This document shows, piece after piece, positions 37,766-49,707 of a stretch of 64,000 bases of DNA. Origin of the DNA: Chondrilla cf. caribensis (taxonomy: Eukaryota; Porifera; Demospongiae; Chondrillida; Chondrillidae); assembly GCA_964020155.1 (NCBI GenBank), contig OZ026559.1:1723345-1787344 (forward strand). Direction: 5' to 3'. The translations under genes were made by a program, and so were the position numbers. Below the pieces are notes generated by a model. That model did no database searches. It worked only from the letters and a program-made list of their open reading frames with translations, and was not told the origin of the DNA. The stretch's first letter is position 1; each line of letters begins with the position of its first letter.

Positions 37766-38940
37766 AACTTGCACTTTTGCACTACTTAGGATCCGAATGT
37801 GTGTGTTTGTAGTTTATTTGGCACTTTCAACAAGTTTTCTCAAAATAGTGTTCATTTGCACATGGAAATGATGTTCAACTTTATCTTTCTCAGGTTGGTT
37901 TATAGATGGCACATTCGTGTGTTCAATTGTATTGTCTTTGTACTGTGTACCACACATAGTAGACACCTCATTGATCCATACATTATTACCCACATCTCAA
38001 TGTGTACTCTATGGGAAGGTCTTATACTGGAATCCATCTGTGTGGTACCACTCTTCCCTGATTACATGTTGTCCTCAATAGAGAGGTACCACTGTAGAGA
38101 AGTCTATATCCCAGTTCCAAAGTGTCCTTAATGGACAGTTTCTGTATTTAGAACATTTTAGTCCCAGCAATCTTCAGTCACATTTATTGGACCATGCACA
38201 ATTACACTCACACACACAATCACAAACGCACGCACACACAGTCTCAAAGTGTTCTTAGTGGACAGGTTTTGCTACATGTACATACACTTTACAACTGTAC
38301 TTGTCTTCTCCCAATTCTACAGCACTTGCTCTTTAAGTTAATACCTTTTGGTGTTATTGTGTGTACTCCCTCATGAGTACCTTTATTAAGAAGAATTAAT
38401 TCTGATAATTAGTGGAGATTATCCTTCTCCAGTCACCTCATCCTCTCAACATGGTAAGTGGAACTATTGATACACACACAATGTTGTGGTCATGTGAGGT
38501 TCACATGGGATGTGTTGTGTTGTACGCTAGTATCTACTGTACGTGTGTACGTACAGATGTACAGTACAGGACGTTGTAGTGTGAATGTGTACAAATTAAA
38601 CTGGTTATCGTGTCATATCACCATGGCAACCATTTCACCCACTCTTTAGAGTCCTGGGTGAGATCTAATTTTGCTGTGGGAATATCTGTGGGTGACAATA
38701 ACAGTTCCTGTTTGGTCAACACCGTCACTGAAGCTTATACGCCAGTGTTAGATGGTGTACTTAACCCACAGTAGAGACAACAGCTCTCATTATCAGAATT
38801 TAACGATAATTGCAAGGAGTCATAAAGATATCCTAACTGGTGTTATGGTTAGTTTTGACACTCATGAACATGCACACATGCACACATGCACACATGCACA
38901 CACGCACACACACCCATACATGTACTGTATGCTCAGTAAC
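37766..38940 (+). other. Downstream region of gene B
   Basis: Presumed 3' UTR then repeats: the dispersed repeat (37960-38270), a segment matching 13371-13620 of unit 1, and a CATGCACA microsatellite (38868-38915). No gene is seen. Confidence 0.5.
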
Positions 38941-40680
38941 ATATCTTTCCCTCTACCTGGGTGCAGAGTAACACATTAGAGATGAAGTATCTCTCAACTG
39001 CCATAGAGTGGCAAAGGACTGCTTCATATAGAAGTAGTTGGTCGATGGCTGTCACATGAAGATGGTACAGGTGACAGCCCACATACATGGGAGACTGTCT
39101 TTACCAAAAAGAGGCTCCTATCACTCCTCAAGGGAATTTGGCAAGGAGTCGTAAACTTTGTCCTTGTTATGCTGTGGTTAGTTTATATATATATGTACAC
39201 ATGCACACACATGCATGCATGCAAATACACACATTCACCCACCTGCACACATGTATGATGTAAACACAAGCAAACAAACATGCACTGTGTGCTCAGTGTC
39301 ACCTTCCCCTCTGCATGTAGAGGAAATTCAAGTCACTCTAGTTGAGTGTAGAGGAACACATTAGAGATGAGGAATCTCTCAACTGCCATAGAGTAGTAAA
39401 GTACTGCTTCATAGAAATCGAAGTAGTTGGTCGATGGCTGTCACATGAAGATGGTACAGGTGACAGCCCACGTACATGGGAGACTGTGTTTACCAAAAAG
39501 AAGCTCCTAACCCTCCTCAAGAGGATGATGAATCCAGTTGTGAACCTCTCTACTGGACCACATGTGTAGGTGAGATGATCTCATAATGCTATTTTGAGTA
39601 TCCTTATGACCACTCTTTGGTTCTATTTATAGTGCTCCAGATTCAACTCACAGAAGCACACCTAGTAAGATTGGTGGGATCAGAGGATGTGTGCTCAATG
39701 AATACCTCTCCCTCTACCTGGGTGTAGAGGAACACATTAGAGATAAAGTATCTCTCAATTGCCATAGAGTGGCAAAGGACTACTTCATAGAAGTAGTTGG
39801 TCGATGGCTGTCATATGAAGATGGTACATGTGACAACCCACATACATGGGAGATTGTCTTTACCAAAAAGAAGCTCCTATCACTTCTCAAGGGAATTTGA
39901 AAAGGATTTGTATACAGTATCCTAGCTAATGTTATGGTTCGTTTTAATGTACATGCAGAAGCATACGCACAAAAACACCCACCCACGTACACACATGCAT
40001 ACATACATACACATACACACATACACACGTATGTATATATACACATACATACATACATATGTACGTATGCACACGTGTGCTGTATTCAGTGAATATGTTT
40101 CTCTTATGTGTAGAAGAACACATTGGAAAAAAATATATATCTAAATGTCAAGGACAGGGAGTCTGGACCACACATGTAGGTAAGACAAACAAATAATCAT
40201 GCTAATACTCACTGTCCTCATCCAACACTTCTTTGGTTGTTGCTTGGCCTTGTAGTGTTCCAGATTGAAGCAGCTGAAGCACAGCTGGTAGGATTGGTTG
40301 GATCACTGAAGTGTACTCAGTGGATAAGTGGTCCCTCTACTTGGATCAAGTAGAGAATAACAATTATGAGACGATTAATCTCTCAACTGCCCTAGAGTGC
40401 GTCCACACACACATGGACACACACACACACACACTAATGTGTGCTATGTTCAAAATCCCTCTACCTGGGTGTAGAGGAGCACATTAGAGACATACTCAAC
40501 TGCCATAGAGTGGCAAAGGACTGCTTCATAAAAGTAGTCTATCAATGGCTGTCACATGAAGATGGTACAATCTGGTCTTGTGAAGTGAACAAGATGTTCA
40601 TGTCTCTCTCACAACTGACAACAGGCAACAGTCTTCACCTGCACAGACTGGAGCTGATGAAGGTTTGTATTTATGTACAT
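38940..40680 (+). pseudogene. Decayed death-domain and linker exons, unit 2
   Basis: Five fragments of the gamma type: 38945-39142, 39335-39560, 39636-39900, 40252-40400 and 40455-40600, the last joined to a decayed linker ending at about 40665. The first shares the TAA (38969-38971) with unit 1 and unit 3 and also has a small insertion (CTTCATATAG). Others lack helix 1 or carry shifted frames. Order and spacing match unit 3 closely, and match unit 1 apart from the latter's extra duplicated block. Confidence 0.75.
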
Positions 40681-41689
40681 ACATTATCGTCAAACTCTTA
40701 CAAGTGTATATTGTCCTCTAAATTCAACATTTCCAGTCTACCCTATCTGTGTGGTACCATTGTTACTCCATCCCATGTTGTCCTCAATAGAGAGGTACCA
40801 TTATACAAAGCGCCACATCCTAGTCTCAAAGTGTCCTTAATGGACAGGTTCTGCCATATGCATACACAATCAAACACACACCCATGTACAATCTCGTACA
40901 TAATTACAATCTCAATTCTGTTCTCAGCATGTTTTCCAGTGGACATGTAGACCGAATATTATTTTGGTGTGTTGGAATGGTCAACATGTCACAGAGCCTG
41001 TCATATGGTGGTGAACTGTACTCACCTCATCAATTCCATGTACAATAGTATTCAATAGTATCATTCAGAGATGATTTTCATATATCGAACTAGTTGCTGT
41101 ATGTATGTAACTATGCTATACGTATTTACGAACAAGTGCATGTTATTTATTCCTATTATAATTATTATTATTATAAATTTAATTGATTATCATAATGTTT
41201 GTGTATTAATCAAATTCGGCATTAATAGTAATTACGTAATATTGCTATTATGATGCAATTTCGAACTGAATTCAAACATTATTATTGTATTCTCTATAGC
41301 TATACCACATTAATACATAAAATTATGTAATGATCATTATTTTTGGTGCATGTTTGATTTCAATGAATCCTGGTATACATCAGGTGAGTAATTATAATAA
41401 AATGGTTAATAATACTACTAATACTATTATTATTAGTGACCATGCCAAATAACACAACACACAAAATTAATATTAATAATATAATATCAATAGCTATAAT
41501 CAATAAAAAACTGATGATAATAATATATATTACGTATTTTAACACACTTCAAATAGCATCAATTTTATATTTGACTTAATATTTTGTGAAAAGGTCAAAT
41601 TAGGTATATATTATTCATCATTCTCAAATTCCCTCCCATAATATACATATTTGAGAATGCCAATCATCTCTGCAAGTACCTCATATAAC
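40681..41689 (+). other. AT-rich tail of unit 2
   Basis: A dispersed-repeat copy (40740-40900), the ACATGTAGACCGAATATT block (40945), then AT-rich sequence with TAATAA runs, matching 16561-17939 with deletions. No gene. Confidence 0.6.
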
Positions 41690-44600
41690 AGGCCAGGTGT
41701 GGAGGTGAGGAGTGCTTCATAATCTAGATCTGGACATCAGCTAGGTCTGGAACAAATATCAGCTTGACATGTCCCCTCTGCCATGAGCTACCCAAGAAGG
41801 TAATTAGCATCTTATCCCTATTCTCTCCCATACATTGATAATATTAACCACCTCAGAATAAACCCAGGGTCATAGGCAAGGTTTGCGTGGATGGGTGTTG
41901 TTTCAAGGTTTAGAACAATTTAACAGCTGTGTGTACAAAATTATCAGCTTGCCACACCCCCTCTGTCATGAGTTATGCAATAAGACAATTTCCATTAATA
42001 TCCCTATTCTCTCCTATACATTGATAATATTAACCACCTCAGAACAAACCCATAGTCACAGACCACGTATAGGGAGATGGGAAGTGTCTTGAAATTTAGA
42101 TCAATTTACCAGAAAAAAATATCAGCTTGACACACCCCTCTGCCATAAGTTATGCAATAAGACAATTGGCAATTTTTATTCCTATTCTCTCCCATACATT
42201 GGATATTATTAACCACCTCAGAATAAACCTAGGTTTACAGACCACATATATGGAAATGGGAAGTGTTTCAAAGCATAGAGCAATTTACCAGCTGTGTGTA
42301 GAAAGAATATCAGCTTGACACACACCCTCTGCCATGAGTTACACAATAAGACAATTTGCATTTTTATTCCTATTCTCTCCTATACATTGATAATAATTTA
42401 CCACCTCAGAATAAACCTAGGTTTACAGACCGCATGTATGGAGATGGGAAGTGTTTCAACACTTAGAGCAATTTACCTGCTGTGTGTAGAAAAAATATCA
42501 GCTTGACACACCCCCTCTGCCATGAGTTATGCAATAAGACAATTAGCATTTTTATTCCTATTCTCTCCCATACATTGAATATTATTAACCACCTCAGAAT
42601 AAACCTAGGTTTACAGGCCACATATATGGAGATGGGAAGTGTTTCAAAGCATAGAGCAATTTACCAGTTGTGTGTAGAAAAAATATCAGCTTGACACACC
42701 CCCTCTGCCATGAGTTATGCAATAAGACAATTAGCATTTTTATTCCTATTCTCTCCCATACATTGAATATTATTAACCACCTCAGAATAAACCTAGGTTT
42801 ACAGGCCACATATATGGAGATGGGAAGTGTTTCAAAGCATAGAGCAATTTACCAGTTGTGTGTAGAAAAAATATCAGCTTGACACACCCCCTCTGCCATG
42901 AGTTATGCAATAAGACAATTTGCATTTTTATTCCTATTCTCTCCCATACATTGAATATTATTAACCACCTCAGAATAAGCCTAGGTTTACAGGCCACATA
43001 TATGGAGATGGGAAGTGTTTCAAAGCTTAGAGCAATTTACCAGCTGTGTGTAGAAGAAATATCAGCTTGACACACCCCTCTGTCATGAGTTATGCAATAA
43101 GACAATTTGCATTTTTATTCCTATTCTCTCCCATACATTGAATATTATTAACCACCTCAGAATAAACCTAGGTTTACAGGCCACATATATGGAGATGGGA
43201 AGTGTTTCAATGCTTAGACCAATTTACCAGCTGTGTGTAGAAGAAATATCAGCTTGACACCCCCCTCTGCCATGAGTTATGCAATAAGACAATATACATT
43301 TTTATTCCTATTCTCTCCTATACATTGATAATAATTAACCACCTCAGAATAAACATAGGTTTACAGAACACATATATGGAGATGGGAAGTGTTCCAAAGC
43401 ATAGAGCAATTTACCAGCTGTGTGTAGAAAAAATATCAGCTTGACACACCCCCTCTGCCATGAGTTATGCAATAAGACAATATACATTTTTATTCCTATT
43501 CTCTCCTATACATTGATAATAATTAACCACCTCAGAATAAACATAGGTTTACAGAACACATATATGGAGATGGGAAGTGTTCCAAAGCATAGAGCAATTT
43601 ACCAGCTGTGTGTAGAAAAAATATCAGCTTGACACCCCCCCTCTGCCATGAGTTATGCAATAAGACAATTTGCATTTTTATTCCTATTCTCTCCCATACA
43701 TTGATAATAATTAACCACCTCAGAATAAACCTAGGTTTACAGACCACATATATGGAGATGGGAAGTGTTTCAAAGCTTAGAGCAATTTACCAGCTGTGTG
43801 TAGAAGAAATATCAGCTTGACACACCCCTCTGTCATGAGTTATGCAATAAGACAATTTGCATTTTTATTCCTATTCTCTCCCATACATTGAATATTATTA
43901 ACCACCTCAGAATAAACCTAGGTTTACAGGCCACATATATGGAGATGGGAAGTGTTTCAATGCTTAGACCAATTTACCAGCTGTGTGTAGAAGAAATATC
44001 AGCTTGACACCCCCCTCTGCCATGAGTTATGCAATAAGACAATATACATTTTTATTCCTATTCTCTCCTATACATTGATAATAATTAACCACCTCAGAAT
44101 AAACATAGGTTTACAGAACACATATATGGAGATGGGAAGTGTTCCAAAGCATAGAGCAATTTACCAGCTGTGTGTAGAAAAAATATCAGCTTGACACACC
44201 CCCTCTGCCATGAGTTATGCAATAAGACAATATACATTTTTATTCCTATTCTCTCCTATACATTGATAATAATTAACCACCTCAGAATAAACATAGGTTT
44301 ACAGAACACATATATGGAGATGGGAAGTGTTCCAAAGCATAGAGTAATTTACCAGTTGTGTGTAGAAAAAATATCAGCTTGACACACCCCCTCTGTCATG
44401 AGTTATGCAATAAGACAATTTGCGTTAATATCCCTATTCTCTCCTATACATTGATAATATTAACCACCTCAGAATAAACCTAGGTTTACCCATAGTCACA
44501 GACCACTTATGGGAAGTGTCTTAAAATTTAGATCAATTTACCAGCTGTGTGTAGAATAAATATCAGCTTGGCACACCCCCTTTGCCAAAAGTTATGCAAT

Positions 44601-46045
44601 AAGACAATTAGCAATTTTTTTCCTATTCTCTCCCATACATTGGATGTTATTAACCACCTCAGAATAAACCTAGGTTTACAGACCACATATATGGAGATGG
44701 GAAGTGTTTCAACACTTAGAGCAATTTACCAGCTGTGTGTAGAATAAATATCAGCTTGACACACCCCCTCTGCCATGAGTTATGCAATAAGACAATTTGC
44801 ATTGTTATTCCTATTCTCTCCCATACATTGAATATTATTAACCACCTCAGAATAAACCTAGGTTTACAGACCGCATGTATGGAGATGGAAAGTGTTTCAA
44901 AGTATAGAGCAATTTACCAGTTGTGTGTAGAAAAAATATCAGCTTGACACACCCCCTCTGCCATGAGTTATGCAATAAGACAATTTGCATTGTTATTCCT
45001 ATTCTCTCCCATACATTGAATATTATTAACCACCTCAGAATAAACCTAGGTTTACAGACCGCATGTATGGAGATGGGAAGTGTTTCAAAGCATAGAGCAA
45101 TTTACCAGTTGTGTGTAGAAAAAATATCAGCTTGACACACCCCCTCTGCCATGAGTTACGCAATAAGACAATTAGCAATTTTTTTCCTATTCTCTCCCAT
45201 ACATTGGATGTTATTAACCACCTCAGAATAAACCTAGGTTTACAGATCACATATATGGAGATGGGAAGTGTTTCAACACTTAGAGCAATTTACCAGTTGT
45301 GTGTAGAAAAAATATCAGCTTGACACACCCCCTCTGCCATGAGTTATGCAATAAGACAATTTGCATTTTATTCCTATTCTCTCCCATACATTGAATATAA
45401 TATTAACCACCTCAGAATAAACCTAGGTTTACGGGCAACATATATGGAGATGGGAAGTGTTTCAAAGCTTAGACCAATTTACCAGTTGTGTGCAGAAAAA
45501 ATATCAGCTTGACACACCCCCTTTGCCATGAGTTATGCAATAAGACAATTTGCATTTTTATTCCTATTCTCTCCCATACATTGATAATAATTAACAACCT
45601 CAGAATAAACATAGGTTTACAGACCACATATATGGAGATGGGAAGTGTTTCAAAGCTTAGACCAATTTATCAGCTGTGTGTAGAAAAAATATCAGCTTGA
45701 CACGCCCCCTCTGCCATGAGTTATGCAATAAGACAATATGCATTTTTATTCCTATTCTCTCCCATACATTGATAATAATTAACCACCTCAGAATAAACCT
45801 AGGTTTACAGGCCACATATATGGAGATGGGAAGTATTTCAATGCTTCGACTAATTTATCAGCTGTGTGTAGAAAAAAATATTAGCTTGACACGCCCCTCT
45901 GCCATGAGTCACGCAATAAGACAATTTGCATTTTTATTCCTATTCTCTCCCATACATTGAATATTATTAACCACCTCAGAATAAACCTAGGTTTACAGGC
46001 CACGTTTTGGAGGTGGAAAATGATAACATATCAGCTTGACCTCTG
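41690..46045. repeat. 188-bp satellite array 2 (about 23 monomers)
   Basis: Same monomer family as array 1. Within it, monomers between about 43030 and 44390 show a higher-order pattern: a four-monomer block of 750 bp is repeated, for example AGAAGAAATATCAGC at 43052 and 43802, and GGTTTACAGAACACATATAT at about 43355 and 44105. The array ends at about 46010-46045 with a truncated monomer. Confidence 0.95.
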
Positions 46046-46200
46046 CAAATTGATAATTGCTGTAATTATAATGCAAATATAAAATTACATATTGGAGGGC
46101 ATGTGAAGAAATAATATCAATAATATCATTATAAAGATGAATTGAAAATAATTATATCATTATAATGGTACAAGGTTGGTGTAGTAAAATATTACATAAA
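46046..46200. other. Short AT-rich spacer after satellite 2
   Basis: Nothing recognisable; AT-rich sequence that probably includes the 3' UTR of the minus-strand villin-type remnant. Confidence 0.4.
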
Positions 46201-47139
46201 TCACATTATATTACATATATGTACGTTATGTACAGAAGTCATTTGTATCATTATATTAGATGATTTATACAAAATTAGCTCTTTAAACAGTCCAGCATCT
46301 TTCTTCAGTGAAGTCTTCTTCCACAGGGGAAGTTTAGTAAAGTCCGATTTGCTCATTTTGAATACATTCTACATAATGAAACAAGGAAGCACAGACGTAG
46401 GTTGAAATGTTGATTAGGATCGTAATGCAAACTATATAGTACTTGGAGAAAAGTTATAGACTAAGTTATGAAGGATATAAATTTGATCTGTCATTAATAA
46501 CACATCACTTGGAATTTCCTAATAAGGATTTACTGTAGAACCTTTACAATTGCAACCACCTATGGGAACAATAATCATTTTACTGGTCTTAATTGTAAAG
46601 GTGGTCCTAATTCTTATGTTAAAAGGGTATAGAGTAACACAGTACAGGAATTTGTGAGACCAAAAGATAGTGGTCCTATTATATGGAGGTGGTCTTGAGT
46701 TGATTCTACTGTGATATTTAAGACTAAACAAAAATACAAGATTCTATCAATTACAATAATGCTCACAGTAGTTAGAAACCTCTCTGTGGAAATGGGAAAT
46801 GTATACAATCAAACTTACAATAGCCACACACAATACAACAAGAGCTTTGTGTACTTACGTTAAACTCTTCCTCACTCAAGTAGCTCTCTAGCTTCCTCGG
46901 GTCAACTCCTTCAGGGAGTGGTTTCTTCTGTAGTTCTGCCAAGCTGTATTGGTCCCTGCTTAGCTTCTTCAGCTCCTCTGTGGCATCCAGGGAGTGGGGA
47001 GAACGGATTGTCACATGCTGTTTGTTACACAAGGCAATGCTCGGGTCGTGAGACAAGTAGGGGAAATGATTTACAAATTTCTCATGTTCATAGCCAGCCA
47101 AGACAATGTGTACCTTGGGTTCTCGAATACGTTCACAAG
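46201..47139 (-). CDS. Villin headpiece: last two exons of a villin/gelsolin-like gene (partial)
   Basis: On the minus strand, exon complement(46859..47139) begins after acceptor CTCATAG and ends at donor TTTAAC|GTAAGT. Exon complement(46201..46368) begins after TTATGTAG and ends in TGA. The first reads CERIREPKVHIVLAGYEHEK, probably the end of the last gelsolin repeat, then YSLAELQKKPLPEGVDP and LESYLSEEEFN. The second completes the headpiece: VFKMSKSDFTKLPLWKK and LKKDAGLF. The P-W and KK-x-x-GLF signature of F-actin-binding headpieces is kept. Normal headpieces end at that Phe; here 25 more residues follow. No upstream gelsolin exons lie before the unit 3 promoter, so this is a 5'-truncated remnant or a small novel gene. 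Confidence 0.7.
46528..46711. mobile_element. Possible small MITE in the villin-remnant intron
   Basis: ACTGTAGAACCTTTAC at the left and, inverted, CACAGTAGAATCAACT at the right give weak terminal repeats, with GGTGGTC words inside both ends. Pogo-like termini are possible. Low confidence because the arms match imperfectly. Confidence 0.3.
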
Positions 47140-47695
47140 CTATGAGATAGCAAACACAACATACATTCTGAGAGAGGCTACAATGGGGGTATATGCATTA
47201 CAACACACCACTATGTACAGGTGTACTGGATGATACAGTACATACACAAATGTCATGTAAAAGTACCTAGTATGTACATACATAATATTATGTACGTAGT
47301 TCGTAGGTATACACACATACGTATAATATGTACGTAATGTACTCATATACTGACACCAAATACACCCTTAATCATTGACTAAACACGTCAATCGGCTATA
47401 TAAGGAGAATCATCGGTGTTACTGACGTAGTGGGACCTCCGAAACGAGCCTAAGATGAACACATATTGGCATACTACAAAAACAAATCACGCAATACTTA
47501 CTGTGATAGGATGTTCAGAAGTTCTGAATTTGCAAAGTTTGGAAATCGGTCAAAACTTGTACTGTCTCCTCTATCGTCTAGGTTCCTGACTATCCCACTT
47601 ATTTTATCTTATATTAACCAAATTAAACCGAAGGTCATTCTCCAACAGTTTTTCTCACACCACACTGACATGCTCAATCCATCGGATTGGTGAGT
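47140..47695. other. Spacer between villin remnant and unit 3 leader
   Basis: No coding exon is recognised on either strand. A TATATAAGG word at about 47397 could be a TATA box for a + strand start near 47425, but the copied leader begins only at about 47696. The 47240-47340 stretch is rich in TACGTA words. Confidence 0.35.
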
Positions 47696-47839
47696 AAAGG
47701 TGCTCTTCGATTGGAATAAGGAACCCATGGCGGCTTGTGATGTAAGGTTGCCCAGTATCACGTGATTATCCCTACGGACCCGACGAACGCAAGTTTCAGT
47801 TTCTTGATCAAAATCGCTAAGAATTGTATTTCAACCGAA
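47696..47839 (+). promoter_or_regulatory. Unit 3 promoter-proximal region and leader exon 1
   Basis: AAGGTGCTCTTCGATTGGAA matches the unit 2 sequence just before its leader (inverted CCAAT). The E-box CACGTG is at 47759-47764. The leader ends ACCGAA|GTGAGT with GT at 47840. The rest is strongly diverged from units 1 and 2, so the conserved E-box stands out. Confidence 0.5.
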
Positions 47840-47951
47840 GTGAGTCAAATTATACTCCAAAACCTATCAGTTGACTTTCTCTCATTGGCTGTAACCTCCT
47901 TTCTAAAGGTTCCTATAAGCCCCATGATATACGAATTGCCAGCGATTTGTC

Positions 47952-49195
47952 CTGATCTGTACCCTCGGCTTAACTACTGAGCAAGCGATTGGCGTCATCA
48001 GTTGTAAACAACTTGAAAGGTAATTCTCAAATTTTGCTATGCCTGCATGACTTTATTGTCTAGTGCATGTATTAATGTCTATAGGTTATGATGCGCTCTT
48101 TGGTTCGAATTCGTTATTCCGATTGTATAGACAATCAGAATCTTAGTGTACAATACGGAATAGTCTATTATACACTGTAAAAACACTATCAATGGAGGAT
48201 TTAATGAATTGTATGGGCCACCACATGCATCTTGTTGACAATTACCATTGAAAATAGAATAATTGTCGATTATATCAACTGTAAATTCTGCAATTGGGAA
48301 TTACCTCCAAGGATTATTAGTATTTACAAAAATTATTACTAATTAGTGCAAATAGGACTGAAAGTTCAGAAACCCCAGTAATTCCTTCAAATGTGTAAAC
48401 ATGTTTTTTACGCTTGAATGCTCATGGAGGTCACCCTCTGAAGCCCTTCATCTACAATAATCATTCATTTCGGGTGATTCCGGAATAGGTTTACTAGTAT
48501 GGCTACCTCATTGCATTAAATTGAATATCATATCATATGTCCGGATTTGTACCCTCGGCTTAACTACTGAGTAAGCGGTCGGCGTCATCAGGTGTAAATG
48601 ACTTGAAAGGTAGTTTCAAATTTTGCTATGCCTGCATGACTTTATTGTCTAGTGCATGTATTAAAGTCTACAGGTTATGATGCGCTCTTTGGTTTGATTT
48701 CGTTATTTCAATTGTATGGACAATCCGAATCTTAGTATACAATACGGAATAGTCCATTATACACTGTATAAGCACCGGTGGTAATATTCCACTATCAATG
48801 GTGGATTTTATGAATTGCACGTGCCCCCACATGCATCTTGTTGACAATTACCACTGAAAATGAAATATGAAAAAGAAATAATTGTGAATTATATCAACTG
48901 TGAATTCCACATGCATTTGGTAATGATTGGATTATTAATATTTACAAAATATATTACTAATAAATGCATGTAATGATAAAGTGTCGAATATGCTATATAT
49001 AACATGTGTGTGCAAATAGGTCTGGAAATTTAGAAACTCGAATTCCCTCAAATGTATAAACATGTTTTTTACACTTGAATGCTCATGGAGATCCCCTCTG
49101 AAGCCCTTCATCTACAATAATTGTTCATTTCAGGTGATTCTGGAATAGGTTTACTAGTATGGCTACCTCATTGCATTAAATTGAATATTATATTT
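47952..49195 (+). repeat. Tandem duplication of leader exon 2 and intron start, unit 3
   Basis: 47952-48535 is repeated at 48541-49195 with point changes and small indels. Both copies include the end of leader exon 2 with its donor (CTTGAAAG|GTAATT at 48020 and CTTGAAAG|GTAGTT at about 48610). The second could serve as an alternative leader exon or be a relic. Both lie inside the first intron region of gene C. Confidence 0.8.
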
Positions 49196-49707
49196 TCACA
49201 TACACACCAATGTATAATATTACATGTTTATTAGTGAAAGGAATACAGAACAGTGTCACTACATGTACCAAATGGTAGAATTTTGTAGTTGAATTGAATT
49301 GCTGATAATTTTATTATTTTATTATTAATCATGCTTCCAGGGTGTATAAGGTGTGTGTGGTTGAAGTCCTATTGGAAACATTTGTAGCATTCTTAATTGG
49401 CAGGTACAGTTGATCGTTGACGTCCTGCCTGCCATCTATAGCTTGAATAAGAATCCACCTAACTACGTACACTGCGATCTTTATAAGTGCCAGGCACCCA
49501 TGAAGTATTATATTGAGCTGCGATTTTATATATTTATTTATACGTATTTAATGCAAATTGAAATTCCAAGCTCTATAAAGTATTAGATTCTTTTAAACAA
49601 TGCTGAACTCCACACACTAATAATATCAATTCATTATAAAATTCATAATAATTATGTTGTAATAATTATATGAAAATTCAAGAGAAATAATTTTTCTTTC
49701 ATTATAG
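49196..49707 (+). other. Rest of the first intron of gene C
   Basis: AT-rich sequence ending in the acceptor TTTCATTATAG at 49707. Nothing else is seen in it. Confidence 0.5.

Noticed and set aside
47390..47405. TATATAAGG as the TATA box of gene C
   Set aside because: It lies about 300 bases before the conserved leader, and no equal is seen at the matching place in unit 2.
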